From: Foliamicus sp963666765 | Lineage (GTDB): Bacteria > Pseudomonadota > Gammaproteobacteria > Steroidobacterales > Foliamicaceae | Reading direction: 5' to 3' | Assembly (NCBI GenBank): GCA_963666765.1 | Contig: OY762933.1 | Span: forward strand, 1,178,001-1,242,000 | Length of the DNA: 64,000 nucleotides | In this document: one piece after another, positions 7,704 to 16,902 of the stretch | Layout of the letters: each line of letters begins with the position of its first letter | Numbering within the stretch: the first letter of the stretch is position 1 | Made by a program: the position numbers and the translations under genes | The notes under the pieces: model-generated | The model's input: the letters and a program-made list of their open reading frames with translations, nothing else | Databases searched by the model: none | What the model was told of the DNA's origin: nothing

Positions 7704-9275
7704 GTGAGAAACCGATTGGAGATTCGCCTGAAGACAAACGCCCGAAATTCGCTCCTTGCCAGAGCCGCGCTTTGTCTGGCAGCCATTCTTGCAATAGCGG
7801 GAACAAACCTGGCGCCACCGGCGTGGGCGGAGGAAGTGCCGTTGCGGGTGGCCGTGACGCTCATGCCGGCCAGTTTCGGCGATCCGTTTCGAACTCTGGG
7901 TGTCCCCGGGGACTGGGTCTGGCGCCAGATCTTCGACCCGCTCACCGAGAGCGACGACGAAGGACGCATCGTTGGGCTGCTGGCGGAGAGTTACGAAAAC
8001 CTGGGCCCCAACAGGTGGCGCTTCGTGCTGCGCGAAGGCGTACGCTATGCGAGCGGCCGGCCATTTGATGCCTTTTCGGCAAAAGAGGTCTTCGACTGGC
8101 TGATAAGCACCGAAGGCCAGGCGACGGTGGTGGGCTGGGAGCTGCGCCGGGTCGGCAGGGTTGAGGCGCCCGACGCCCGCACGCTGATCTTCACCACCCG
8201 GGAACCGGACCCGGTCCTGCCCAACCGGCTGACCTCCGCGATGATGGTCGACCCGCAGGCCTGGCGCGAACTGGGCCGGCAGGGCTTTTCGCGAACCCCG
8301 GTGGGCACGGGTTCGTACCTGCTCAAGGATTGGCAGAATCGCAACGGTGCGGTAGTGCTCACGGCCAATCCGTATGCGTGGCGGCCGCCCGGGATTTCCC
8401 GGGTGGAGATCTATCCGCTGCGCGACCACGCTTCGCGTTTGCAGGCGGCCCTGTCCGGCCAACTGGACATCATCATGTCCTTGCGCCCCGAGCAATTGGA
8501 CGCCTTTTACGCGCGTGGCTTTACGGTTCACGCCGATATCCTGCGGCAGATCCTCGCCTTCGCATTCGACGTGACCGGACACCCGGACGCGCCCATCGCA
8601 GACGTACGCGTTCGCCAGGCGCTCAACTACGCCATTGACCGAAGGGCCATCTCGGAAGACATCCTGCAGGGCTTTGCACCGCCCGCCAGCCAGGGATCGG
8701 CTCCAAACGTTTTCGGCCACAATCCGCGGATCAAGCCCTATCCCTACGATCCGCAGAAGGCCCGGGCACTGCTCGCCGAGGCCGGCTACCCGCAGGGTTT
8801 CTCGACCGAGGTGCAGGTCGTGACCGGCACCTATCCCAACGACCTGGAAATCTTCGCCAAGCTGCAGCAGGACCTGGCTGCGGTAGGCGTCGACATGGCT
8901 TTCCGAAGGGTCCTGTTCTCCGACTGGATCCGCCAGTTTTTCCAGGGCGCCTGGCGCACCGAGCTCTTTACCCTGGCGTGGAACACCGCGCCGCATAACG
9001 ACGCCTTGCGCCCCATGGAGCAATACTCCTGCCTCAAGACCCGCCCGTTCTTCTGCGACGAAACGCTCAGGCCAGGACTCGTGGCGGCAGGCCGTGAAAT
9101 GGACACCCAGCGAAGGGAGGCCCTGCTGCAGGAATTGGCTCTCGAGTACCGGCGGCGCGCCCCCAGCCTGCTGCTGCTGGAATACGGTCACATGTGGGTG
9201 GTTGCGCCGGGCTTGAGCGGCTTCCGCGTGCGCACCCGCGCCCCACAACTCTACCGCGTAGAAAGGACCAGATAG
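7704..9275 (+). CDS. ABC transporter substrate-binding protein, family 5 (peptide/nickel/opine type)
   Basis: About 523 aa. After a Sec signal (LLARAALCLAAILAIAGTNL...AWA|EE) comes the family 5 solute-binding fold: WVWRQIFDPLTESDDEGRIVG, LAESYENLGPNRWRFVLREGVRYASG and DVRVRQALNYAIDRRAI are textbook DppA/OppA segments. I place the start at GTG 7704, which gives a normal signal-peptide n-region; the reading extends to GTG 7650. Its stop overlaps the GTG of the permease gene. It captures a peptide or peptide-like ligand in the periplasm and delivers it to the two permeases and the fused ATPase that follow. The ligand is not predictable. It is divergent from the peptidase/aminotransferase pair, with only about 100 bases between the start codons. 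Confidence 0.88.
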   Translation: MRNRLEIRLKTNARNSLLARAALCLAAILAIAGTNLAPPAWAEEVPLRVAVTLMPASFGDPFRTLGVPGDWVWRQIFDPLTESDDEGRIVGLLAESYENLGPNRWRFVLREGVRYASGRPFDAFSAKEVFDWLISTEGQATVVGWELRRVGRVEAPDARTLIFTTREPDPVLPNRLTSAMMVDPQAWRELGRQGFSRTPVGTGSYLLKDWQNRNGAVVLTANPYAWRPPGISRVEIYPLRDHASRLQAALSGQLDIIMSLRPEQLDAFYARGFTVHADILRQILAFAFDVTGHPDAPIADVRVRQALNYAIDRRAISEDILQGFAPPASQGSAPNVFGHNPRIKPYPYDPQKARALLAEAGYPQGFSTEVQVVTGTYPNDLEIFAKLQQDLAAVGVDMAFRRVLFSDWIRQFFQGAWRTELFTLAWNTAPHNDALRPMEQYSCLKTRPFFCDETLRPGLVAAGREMDTQRREALLQELALEYRRRAPSLLLLEYGHMWVVAPGLSGFRVRTRAPQLYRVERTR

Positions 9276-10198
9276 TGTTATCGAGCCTGGCGCAACGCGC
9301 CGCGCGGCTGCTGATCCTGCTGCTGGGCGTCAACGCGATCCTGTTCGTTGCGCTTGGCCTGGCCGGCGATCCGGCCCTGATGCTGGCCGGCGAGGACCCG
9401 ACGCCGGAACTGCTCGAGAGTATCCGTGCGGAATACGGCCTCGATCTTCCCGCCTGGCAGCGCTACCTCGTCCAGCTCGGGCGCATGGCGCAGCTCGACT
9501 TCGGCGTCTCGCTCTTTACCGGCCAGCCGGCCCTTGCCATGGCTCTGGAACAATTGCCGGGCACTTTGCTTATGGCGACGCTCAGCATGGCATTGACGCT
9601 GATCACGGCAATCCCTGCCGGCGTCTGGATCGGCCAGCGCCCCGAGGCCGCTTCCCGCCGGGTCGGCGCCGCGCTGACTGCCGTGGCGCAGGGCATCCCG
9701 GGCTTCGTCATGGCGCTGGTGCTGATCCAGGTATTCGTGGTGCGGCTCGGCTGGCTGCCCTCGCTCGGTTACGCCCAGCCGGCCGCCTGGATCCTCCCGA
9801 GTATCTCGCTGGGCTTCTTCCTGGCGCCGAAACTGTGCCGCGTGGTCAGCGCCGGCGTAGCCGAGGCCATGCAGGAGGACTACATACGCACTGCCCGTGC
9901 CAACGGCGCATCGATGCGGTTCATCCTGTGGCGAGAGGCCTTGCCTGCCGCCCTGCCGGCGGCTGTCGCGCTCATCGGCACGCAGTTTGCCTTCCTAATC
10001 TCCGGCGTCGTACTGATCGAGACCCTGTTCCTGTGGCCGGGGATCGGCCTGTTGCTGCTGTACTCGGCCCAGAACCTGGATTTCCCGGTGCTTCAGGCGA
10101 TCTGCTTTGTCGTCGCGGTGCTGGTGTTTGCGGTCAACAGCCTGGCGGACGCCCTGCTGCGCCTGATGGACCCAAGGCTCAGGCCGGCAACCCAATGA
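9275..10198 (+). CDS. ABC transporter permease, DppB type
   Basis: 307 aa from GTG 9275, which shares bases with the preceding TAG and has AAAGGA just upstream. The N-terminus is a single transmembrane segment (LLILLLGVNAILFVALGLAG), followed by the periplasmic piece LDLPAWQRYLVQLGRMAQLDFGVSL, then five more membrane segments. The EAA loop that contacts the ATPase is visible as EDYIRTARANGASMRFILWREALPAALP. Size and topology match DppB/OppB. It forms the channel with the DppC-type gene that starts in the overlap with its stop (ATGA at 10195). Confidence 0.92.
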   Translation: MLSSLAQRAARLLILLLGVNAILFVALGLAGDPALMLAGEDPTPELLESIRAEYGLDLPAWQRYLVQLGRMAQLDFGVSLFTGQPALAMALEQLPGTLLMATLSMALTLITAIPAGVWIGQRPEAASRRVGAALTAVAQGIPGFVMALVLIQVFVVRLGWLPSLGYAQPAAWILPSISLGFFLAPKLCRVVSAGVAEAMQEDYIRTARANGASMRFILWREALPAALPAAVALIGTQFAFLISGVVLIETLFLWPGIGLLLLYSAQNLDFPVLQAICFVVAVLVFAVNSLADALLRLMDPRLRPATQ

Positions 10199-11034
10199 CT
10201 GGTGTTGTGTCACGGCTGCTTGCGCCGCTCAAGGCGTCGCCCCAACTGGCCCTGGGCGTGGCGGCGCTGCTGGGCTGGGTGCTGCTCCTGGCGCTGAGCG
10301 GACTGCTGCAGACGCACGATCCGCAGTTGGGCGACCTGACCGAGCGCTTCTCTCCGGCAGGCACGGCGGGCCATTTGCTGGGGACCGACAACCTCGGCCG
10401 GGACCTGTGGTCACGGGTACTGTCGGGTCTTCCCTGGTCGGTAGGCGTGGCCACGGTTTCCTGTGTGCTGGCGCTGCTGGTGGGCGGAACACTGGGATTG
10501 TGCGCAGCCCAGTACCAGGGCTACCCCCGCACGATCATCAACCAGCTGGTTGACGCCACGCTGTCCTTCCCGGGGCTGGTCGCGGCGATCATCATCGTGG
10601 CCGTGGCGGGCCGGGGATTCTGGCCGCTCAGCATTACGCTGGGGCTGTTGAGCTGGCCCGTTTTCGCCCGCGTAGTCTATGCAGAAAGTCTGCGCCTGCT
10701 GGCCCAGGACTACGTCACGGCGGCCCGGGTCATGGCCGTGAGCACACCGCGCATCCTCCTGGGGCACCTGCTGTCGGGACTGCGTCCGGTGCTGGCGGTG
10801 GTCCTGACCTTTCATTTCGCCGACATGCTGGTCGCGGAAAGCGCCCTCTCCTTCCTGGGGCTGGGAGCGCCACTGGGCGTTCCCACCTGGGGCGCCCTGC
10901 TGCAGGAATCCCGCGACTTCCTCATCGTTGCGCCCTGGCTGATGGTCGTGCCGGCCGCTGCCATCGCCCTGCTGGTGGTGTCCATCCACCTGCTGGGCGA
11001 CGGCCTGAGCGCGCTGGACCGCGCCCGACGATGA
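10195..11034 (+). CDS. ABC transporter permease, DppC type
   Basis: 279 aa. ATG 10195 overlaps the TGA of the upstream permease gene. It has an N-terminal membrane segment, the OppC-type motif LLGTDNLGRDLWSRVLSGLPWSVGVA, and an EAA loop QDYVTAARVMAVSTPRILLGHLL. The C-terminal region ESALSFLGLGAPLGVPTWGALLQESRDFL is highly characteristic of DppC/OppC. It completes the heterodimeric channel. Its stop overlaps the start of the ATPase gene (ATGA at 11031), so translation of the whole importer is coupled. Confidence 0.93.
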   Translation: MTGVVSRLLAPLKASPQLALGVAALLGWVLLLALSGLLQTHDPQLGDLTERFSPAGTAGHLLGTDNLGRDLWSRVLSGLPWSVGVATVSCVLALLVGGTLGLCAAQYQGYPRTIINQLVDATLSFPGLVAAIIIVAVAGRGFWPLSITLGLLSWPVFARVVYAESLRLLAQDYVTAARVMAVSTPRILLGHLLSGLRPVLAVVLTFHFADMLVAESALSFLGLGAPLGVPTWGALLQESRDFLIVAPWLMVVPAAAIALLVVSIHLLGDGLSALDRARR

Positions 11035-12611
11035 GCACTTCCGCTTCCCTGCTGCGAATACGCGGACTGTGCGTTGATTTTCCCCGCGGCGGCAGGGTCC
11101 TGCACGACGTATCGCTGGATGCTGCCGAGGGAGAAACCGTTGGGCTGGTGGGCGAGTCCGGCGCCGGCAAGACGCTGGCGGCGCTTGCCATCCTCGGCCT
11201 GGTGCCCGCTCCGGGACGGATCAGCGGCGGCCAGGTATTCGTGCAGGACCGTGAACTGACAGGACTCGACGAGGAGGCCCTGCGGCCATTGCGCGGCCGG
11301 CTCGCCGGTTTCGTGTTTCAGGACCCTTCAGCATCCCTCAATCCGGTCCGCCGGATCGGTTCCGCGCTGGTCGAGAGCGCCATGCGCCATTCCGGACTGA
11401 CCCGGAAACAGGCAAGCGAACGAGCAATAGAAGCCTTGCGCTCGGTCGAACTGCCCCGACCGGAATCGGCCATGCGCGCCTATCCGCACCAGTTCTCCGG
11501 CGGCCAGCGCCAGCGCATCATGATCGCCCTTGCGCTCATCAACCGGCCGCCGCTGCTGATCGCCGACGAACCCACCACGGCGCTGGACGCCGCTGTGCAG
11601 TCAAGAGTGCTTGAATTGCTCCAGCGCCGCGCAAAGCGCCATACGCTGCTGATGATCACCCACGACCTGGCGATGGCCGCACGATTCTGCGACCGCCTGT
11701 ACGTAATGCACGGCGGGCGGGTGGTGGAACATGGCCCGGCCCGCGACCTGTTCTCGAAACCTCGCCACGACTACACACGCTCGCTCCTGGACGCGCTGCC
11801 GGGACGGCGTGCTTCCGTCACGACACATAGCCGGCGCCGAAAAACACCTGGAGCCCTGGCAACCTTGCGCGGTCTTACGGTCCGCTACCGGGGCGCCAGG
11901 CAGGCGGCGGTGGAGGACGTGGATTTCTCGATTCACGCCAACGAAACAGTCTGCCTGGTGGGGGAGTCCGGTTCGGGCAAGACCACGATTGCCCGCGCGC
12001 TCGCGGGCGTCATCAGGGTACCCCCGGGGCAACTCCGTTTCCCGGCTCTCAACGAGGAGGATCCGGGCGCGGCGGCCCGGGCGCGCCATTTGCAAATGGT
12101 GTTCCAGGACCCCTATTCCAGCCTCAATCCCCGGTGGCCGGTGGAACGCATCGTCGCCGAACCCATCCGAACCCACCGGCTCTGCGCCCGCGAGGAACAG
12201 AAAGACCGCGTGGCCGCGCTGCTGAGCCGCGTCGGTCTGGATCCGGGGCAGATGGACCGGCGGCCGGCAGCTTTTTCCGGGGGCCAGCGCCAGCGAATCG
12301 CCCTGGCGCGCGCGCTGGCCATGAATCCACGCCTGCTGCTTGCCGATGAGGCGCTCTCCGCGCTGGACATCCGCACCCAGGCCCGCATCCTGGCGCTGCT
12401 CAGGGATATCCGCGAAGAGCGCAAGCTGGCGCTGCTTCTGATCACGCACGATCTGACCCTGGCCGCGGAGGCCGGCGACCGCGTGATCGTGCTGCGGCGC
12501 GGCCGGATCGTCGAACAGGGTTCGGCATCAACGGTTATGACCGCTCCCCGGCACGAATACACCCGCGAACTGCTCGCCGCGCAGGCGAGATGGCGGCCGG
12601 AGTCGCGCTAG
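11031..12611 (+). CDS. Fused dipeptide/oligopeptide ABC ATPase (DppD-DppF in one chain)
   Basis: 526 aa with two complete nucleotide-binding domains. The first has Walker A GESGAGKT, signature FSGGQRQR and Walker B LLIADEPTTALD, with ITHD switch. The second starts after a basic linker near residue 265 and has GESGSGKT, FSGGQRQR and LLLADEALSALD. Usually these are two separate genes (dppD, dppF). Each half keeps all catalytic motifs, so both sites should hydrolyse ATP. It is the last gene of the four-gene importer operon and would drive uptake of the ligand bound by the family 5 protein. Confidence 0.92.
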   Translation: MSTSASLLRIRGLCVDFPRGGRVLHDVSLDAAEGETVGLVGESGAGKTLAALAILGLVPAPGRISGGQVFVQDRELTGLDEEALRPLRGRLAGFVFQDPSASLNPVRRIGSALVESAMRHSGLTRKQASERAIEALRSVELPRPESAMRAYPHQFSGGQRQRIMIALALINRPPLLIADEPTTALDAAVQSRVLELLQRRAKRHTLLMITHDLAMAARFCDRLYVMHGGRVVEHGPARDLFSKPRHDYTRSLLDALPGRRASVTTHSRRRKTPGALATLRGLTVRYRGARQAAVEDVDFSIHANETVCLVGESGSGKTTIARALAGVIRVPPGQLRFPALNEEDPGAAARARHLQMVFQDPYSSLNPRWPVERIVAEPIRTHRLCAREEQKDRVAALLSRVGLDPGQMDRRPAAFSGGQRQRIALARALAMNPRLLLADEALSALDIRTQARILALLRDIREERKLALLLITHDLTLAAEAGDRVIVLRRGRIVEQGSASTVMTAPRHEYTRELLAAQARWRPESR

Positions 12612-12690
12612 CCGTCCTGGGGATCGCAAAGAGGCTCCAGCAGGCGGCCGGTAAGACAGAAACAGCAGGCCGCATGTAAACTCCCCGGCT

Positions 12691-14184
12691 GTGAAACGTA
12701 GAGAACTGCTGAAAGGCGCGGGCGCCGCCCTGACCATGATGATCCCTCCGGTAAGGGCAGGCACACTGCTGGAGACGCGATGGGACTACATCATCGTGGG
12801 CGCCGGCACCGCCGGCCTGCCGGCCGCCATCCATGCCTCGAGGCGCGGCGCCAGCGTGCTGCTGCTGGAGGCGGCCGACAAGCTGGGCGGAACGCTCAAC
12901 ATGGCCAACGGACAGATCAGCGCCGCCGGCACCCGCCTTCAGGAAGCCAGGGGCATTGTCGATTCACCGGACCGGCATTTTGAAGACATCATGGAAATCA
13001 CCTTCGGCGAGGCGGATCCCGCGATTATCCGGCGCACGGTGGACCTGGCCCCGGACACGCTGAACTGGCTGCTGGACCAGGGCCTGGCGCCCCTGCCCGG
13101 TCACCCGGTCACCGGCGCTTCGCCGGGACGCGCAGGTTACAGCGTACGCCGCTACTTCTGGGCCGCGGAAGAGGGCCGCGCGATACTCAAGGTGGTGCTG
13201 GAGGAATTTGACCGGGAAGTGCCCAACGGCCATATCGCCACGCAGCTGAATACGCGCGTCACCGGTCTGTTGATGACAGATTCAGGGGCGGTGGAAGGCG
13301 TTCGGGCCGAGAACGGCGATCAGGAATGGACCTTCCGCGGCCGCCACGTGCTGCTCACCAGCGGCGGCTACGCCATGAACCCCGACATGTTCGAACTGCT
13401 TACGGGCTATCCGGCCTATTCGGCCGGTTCCTGGCCGCATTCGCAGGGTGACGGCCTGGAACTGGCGGTCTCCGTGGGCGGCTGGCTTCGGGGCCAGCAC
13501 CTCCATCGCGCCGGAACCGGCTCCATCCTTACCTCGGCGGAATTCCCCGCCAAGGTCTATGCGCGCTTCGCCACGGTCCCGCAGCAGCGGCTGCCCTGGG
13601 AAATCTGGGTCAACGATTCCGGCGAACGATTCATTCGCGAGGACGAACCGCTGGTGCGTCCCCGCGCCCGCGCCGTGCTAGGCCTGCCGAACCTTCGCTA
13701 CGTCATCGTCTTCGACGAGAACATCTTCAGCAGCGCGCCGCCCGGGCTGCCGCAGTTCAGCCGGGAAGAGTTTCTTGCGCACTGCGAGAATCATCCCATG
13801 TTCGCCCGAGCCGGCAGCCTGGTTGAGCTGGCAACGGCCGCAGAAGTGGAAGCCGAGGGTCTCGCGCAAACAGTCCGCGATTACAACAAGGCTGTCGCGA
13901 GCGGCGAGGACCCGCTGGGGCGGGAGCATCTGCCCGCGCCCATCGCCCAGCCGCCCTTCTACGCGATCACGCACCTGGGGAGTTCGGCCACGTCGTCAGC
14001 CGGCGTGGTCGTTAACAAGGATCACCAGGTATTACGCGGGAACCAGGAGCGGGTACCGGGCCTGTACGCAGCAGGCGAAGTCCTGGGAGCCGGCACAACG
14101 CTGGGTTCCACCTTCGCCCCCGGGATGATGCTCACTCCGGCGCTCGCGGTCGGCCGCTGGCTGGGGATGACGCTCCCCATCTGA
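12691..14184 (+). CDS. FAD-dependent oxidoreductase, fumarate reductase/3-ketosteroid dehydrogenase-like flavoprotein
   Basis: 497 aa from GTG 12691. The N-terminus MKRRELLKGAGAALTMMIPPVRA looks like a short Tat signal. The dinucleotide-binding motif DYIIVGAGTAGLPAAIHASRRGASVLLLEAADKLGG follows directly, and the C-terminal FAD-binding stretch GLYAAGEVLGAGTTLGSTFAPG is that of the FAD_binding_2 family. The family includes fumarate reductases, urocanate reductase and ketosteroid dehydrogenases. No CxxCH heme motif is present, so it is not a flavocytochrome c on its own. It starts 79 bases after the ABC importer and may process what the importer or the exported enzymes deliver; that link is only by position. 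Confidence 0.82.
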   Translation: MKRRELLKGAGAALTMMIPPVRAGTLLETRWDYIIVGAGTAGLPAAIHASRRGASVLLLEAADKLGGTLNMANGQISAAGTRLQEARGIVDSPDRHFEDIMEITFGEADPAIIRRTVDLAPDTLNWLLDQGLAPLPGHPVTGASPGRAGYSVRRYFWAAEEGRAILKVVLEEFDREVPNGHIATQLNTRVTGLLMTDSGAVEGVRAENGDQEWTFRGRHVLLTSGGYAMNPDMFELLTGYPAYSAGSWPHSQGDGLELAVSVGGWLRGQHLHRAGTGSILTSAEFPAKVYARFATVPQQRLPWEIWVNDSGERFIREDEPLVRPRARAVLGLPNLRYVIVFDENIFSSAPPGLPQFSREEFLAHCENHPMFARAGSLVELATAAEVEAEGLAQTVRDYNKAVASGEDPLGREHLPAPIAQPPFYAITHLGSSATSSAGVVVNKDHQVLRGNQERVPGLYAAGEVLGAGTTLGSTFAPGMMLTPALAVGRWLGMTLPI

Positions 14185-14211
14185 TCGCCCGGAGGGACGA
14201 CGCTCGATCCC

Positions 14212-14310
14212 GCCGTTTTATGCCCCCCTTCTTTCGGGAGGCGCCATCCTTGGCTTGGTTTCGCCATCCCTGGCTTCAACACTCCCGCAAGAAGGGGGGC
14301 ATAAAACGGC
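14212..14310. repeat. Long near-perfect hairpin between convergent genes, with an internal direct repeat
   Basis: Arms at 14212-14240 and 14282-14310 are 29 bases each and complementary at 28 of 29 positions (one mismatch near the loop). The 41-base loop holds two copies of a 15-base unit (CGCCATCCNTGGCTT) at 14242-14256 and 14262-14276, differing at one base. It lies between the stop of the flavoprotein gene (14184) and the stop of the TonB-receptor gene (14340). The stem has a run of six C paired with six G and AT-rich outer ends (GTTTTAT/ATAAAAC), so it could end transcription from both sides. Its length and perfection also fit a palindromic repeat element or MITE-like sequence. Confidence 0.75.
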
Positions 14311-14339
14311 TACCGGGACAGCACCCGCAGGCCGGTTGG

Positions 14340-16529
14340 TCAGAACACGTAGTTTGCGGTAACGCCGATCTGCCGCGGGTCGGCCAGCGGGTACTGGAAC
14401 GCGCGCACGAAGCCCGACGTGCGTGCGCTGTCGCCGCGCGGCAGGATGTTCTTGAAGTCCACGAACCGGATGACAGTGGTAGGCGTGCGGTCGTCGGTGA
14501 GATTACGCACGAACAGACCCAGTTCCCATTGCCCCACGTCCAGTCCCAGCTTGAGGTTGACCAGGTTCTGGTCGCCGCTGTGCGCGTGGTTGAAGATCTG
14601 CGCGTACTTGCGGCTGGCAAAGGAATAGTCAAACCGGAAATAAGCGGTGTTGGCCCCGATCGGCCATTCGTAGCGGGCGAACAGGTTCGCCTGGTGCTTG
14701 GAAGCGTTCGGTGTCTGGTTGCCGGCCACCGACGGATCGCCGCCCGTGAACACGGCCTGTTCCCTGAACTCGTCGAACTCCACGAATGTGGCGTCATTCA
14801 GCGCGTAGCCAATGCCGCCGGTGAGCTGCTCAGAGAAGACATGCGCCACTTCCAGCTCCAGCCCCTTGGCCTCGGTTTCGCCGGCATTGGTCACGTACGA
14901 CACGGGGCGGCCGTCGCTGAGCAGGCCGGTGGTGGTCAGTTGCTGCTTGGTCCAGTCGATGAAGTACACCGCCACGTTCAAGGTCGTGCGACCGTCGTTC
15001 AGCGTGTTCTTGGTACCCACCTCCACATTCCAGGAGTCCTCCTCCTCGGCAAACCGCAGCGAAGGATCCAGCAACGGATTAGCATTGATGAAGCCGGGCT
15101 TGTTGCCCTTGGCGACCGTCCCGTAAATCATCCGGCCGTCCGCGTATTTCCAGTCCAGCGTGGCTCGCGGCGACCAGCTCTTGAAGGCGTTCTCGATCAG
15201 AGGCAGCGTGGGGCGGGCCGGGGGATTGTCGTTGCCGATCTTGTCCGAGGCGTAGCGCAGTTCCAGCGTGCCGGTGACCGTATCGGAAAAGTCCCTTGCG
15301 ACGGATCCGAAGATGGCCCAGTTGTCGGTGCGCGCCTCTCCCTGGTCCACCGTGCGGCCGTTAAGCCGGTCTTCGCGAAAATCGCGGCGACTCTGGTACA
15401 GGTAAACCCCGCCCAGCAGCCGGGTGGCGGATTCCAGGTCGGTGTTGACCAGCAACTCGGTGGACCATTCACTCCGGTCGCTTACCGCAATCCGATTGAA
15501 GGTACCGCCCAGCGCCGTCGAATTCGAGGTGATGTCGACGTCATACCCATAGAGCGCATCGGCGCTGAAATAGCCCGTATTGGACCGCACGGTGAGGTCG
15601 CCCAGGTCCCATTCCAGTTGCGCCGAGGCGCGCCAGGCTTGCTTGTCCAGGCCGATATCGTCACCGAACAGCTCCAGGTTCTGTTCCGTGCTTTCCAGTT
15701 CGGCCACCTCCCCGCAGTAATACTGACGCGCGATTTCCAGGAAACAGTTGTTGTAGGTGCGGTCCTGCAGGGTCACGGCGGCCGCGCCGTCATCGTCCTT
15801 GCCGTAACCCAGGTTGAAACGGGCCATGAAGTTGTCCGACGGCCGCAGTTCCAGGGAAAGGTTGAGGTTTATCGATTCCTCGTCGCCAACGAGCTGATTG
15901 TCGAGCGTGTTGCGGTAGAAACCGCCGTAGCTGTAGTAGCGAACGTGGGCCATGTAGAAGGCGGTTCCTTCCGAAAGGGGGCCGCGCGAAAGGAAACTGA
16001 CTTCCCCTTCTTCGTGTTCCGCCAGGCGCAGCGACAGCTTGTTTTCGGGCTCGTTGCTGCCCTTCTTGGTGATCAGGTTTATCGCGCCGGCAAACGTCGC
16101 GCGACCGAACAGCGCGGCCTGCGGGCCCTTGATCACTTCGACCCGCTCGACGATATCGAATGGGAACGAGAGGACGGAGTCGTTGTACAGGACGCCGTCG
16201 ATAAAGATCGAAGCATTTGCGCCGCCCAGGATCTGCGATTGCCCGCGGATGACCGGCCGGCTGCCGCCGCCCTGCACGCCGTAACGGTTCAGCTTCTCGA
16301 ACGAGAAGCCGGGCGTGAACTGGCTGATGTCCATAACGTCGGCCAGGCCCCGCTCGGTCAATTCGGCCGTGGTGAACGCCGTTATGGTGAGCGGCACGTC
16401 CTGGATCCGCTCCTCCTGCTTGCGGGCCGTTACGACCACTTCCTCGATCTCGCCCACGTCCTGTTGCGCAAAGGCGCCTGAGGCAAGCAGCACGGTAACG
16501 GCCGCAAGCCATCCCATTCGATATTTCAT
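14340..16529 (-). CDS. TonB-dependent outer-membrane receptor (1)
   Basis: 729 aa from ATG 16529, which has TTTGGAGA 8-9 bases upstream. The signal peptide is MKYRMGWLAAVTVLLASGAFA|QQ. The mature protein begins with a TonB-box-like EIEEVVVTARKQEERIQDVPLTI. The plug domain (DGVLYNDSVLSFPFDIVERVEVIKGPQAALFGR) is followed by a 22-strand type barrel ending in ...GVTANYVF, with the terminal Phe needed for Bam-dependent insertion. It imports a ligand across the outer membrane using TonB energy. It is downstream of no other gene on its strand except the 98-aa gene and the methyltransferase (start 18102), with 67 bases between; the ligand may be their substrate. Confidence 0.92.
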   Translation of the reverse strand: MKYRMGWLAAVTVLLASGAFAQQDVGEIEEVVVTARKQEERIQDVPLTITAFTTAELTERGLADVMDISQFTPGFSFEKLNRYGVQGGGSRPVIRGQSQILGGANASIFIDGVLYNDSVLSFPFDIVERVEVIKGPQAALFGRATFAGAINLITKKGSNEPENKLSLRLAEHEEGEVSFLSRGPLSEGTAFYMAHVRYYSYGGFYRNTLDNQLVGDEESINLNLSLELRPSDNFMARFNLGYGKDDDGAAAVTLQDRTYNNCFLEIARQYYCGEVAELESTEQNLELFGDDIGLDKQAWRASAQLEWDLGDLTVRSNTGYFSADALYGYDVDITSNSTALGGTFNRIAVSDRSEWSTELLVNTDLESATRLLGGVYLYQSRRDFREDRLNGRTVDQGEARTDNWAIFGSVARDFSDTVTGTLELRYASDKIGNDNPPARPTLPLIENAFKSWSPRATLDWKYADGRMIYGTVAKGNKPGFINANPLLDPSLRFAEEEDSWNVEVGTKNTLNDGRTTLNVAVYFIDWTKQQLTTTGLLSDGRPVSYVTNAGETEAKGLELEVAHVFSEQLTGGIGYALNDATFVEFDEFREQAVFTGGDPSVAGNQTPNASKHQANLFARYEWPIGANTAYFRFDYSFASRKYAQIFNHAHSGDQNLVNLKLGLDVGQWELGLFVRNLTDDRTPTTVIRFVDFKNILPRGDSARTSGFVRAFQYPLADPRQIGVTANYVF

Positions 16530-16596
16530 CGACTGTTCTCCAAAAAAATTCGCGGGAATGTTACGCAAAACGGGCCGCCCGCGCCACCCGGTCGCA

Positions 16597-16893
16597 CTAT
16601 TTCTCATCGCCCTCCCGCAGGACGAAGTAGATCCGATCAATAAATTCCTTGCGTTCCCGATCGAGCGCGGCGCGTTCTTCCTCGCTGAATTCGTAGGCCT
16701 CCACGGCGGCGGCGCTGATCCCCGCCTTGCCGAGCGCTTCGACCGCGGCAAGGCGCTCCTTCACCGCCCACAGCTCCTGCGCCAGGCCCATCGTTATGGA
16801 CACCAGTTCATCCACGCCCTGCACGTCGAAGAACCGCGGCTGCTTGCCGCGGGTCAGGTCCTTCAGCCGTGTTGTAGGGCTATCCTTGGGCAA
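16597..16893 (-). CDS. Small conserved-looking hypothetical protein
   Basis: 98 aa from TTG 16893, 9 bases after the methyltransferase stop at 16903 and so almost certainly co-translated with it. It is charged and helical, with a segment rich in Glu/Ala/Arg (AVEALGKAGISAAAVEAYEF, then EEERAALDRERKEFIDRIYFVLREG), suggesting a two-helix or coiled-coil protein. I do not recognise a family. Its placement after the methyltransferase suggests it is a small partner or stabiliser. Confidence 0.6.
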   Translation of the reverse strand: MPKDSPTTRLKDLTRGKQPRFFDVQGVDELVSITMGLAQELWAVKERLAAVEALGKAGISAAAVEAYEFSEEERAALDRERKEFIDRIYFVLREGDEK

Positions 16894-16902
16894 GGATCCG
16901 CC

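Noticed and set aside
14220..16481. 753-codon plus-strand open frame opposite TonB receptor 1
   Set aside because: A shadow of the GC-rich receptor gene; the translation has no fold signature and is rich in Arg/His/Gly, while the minus strand has a signal peptide, plug and terminal Phe.
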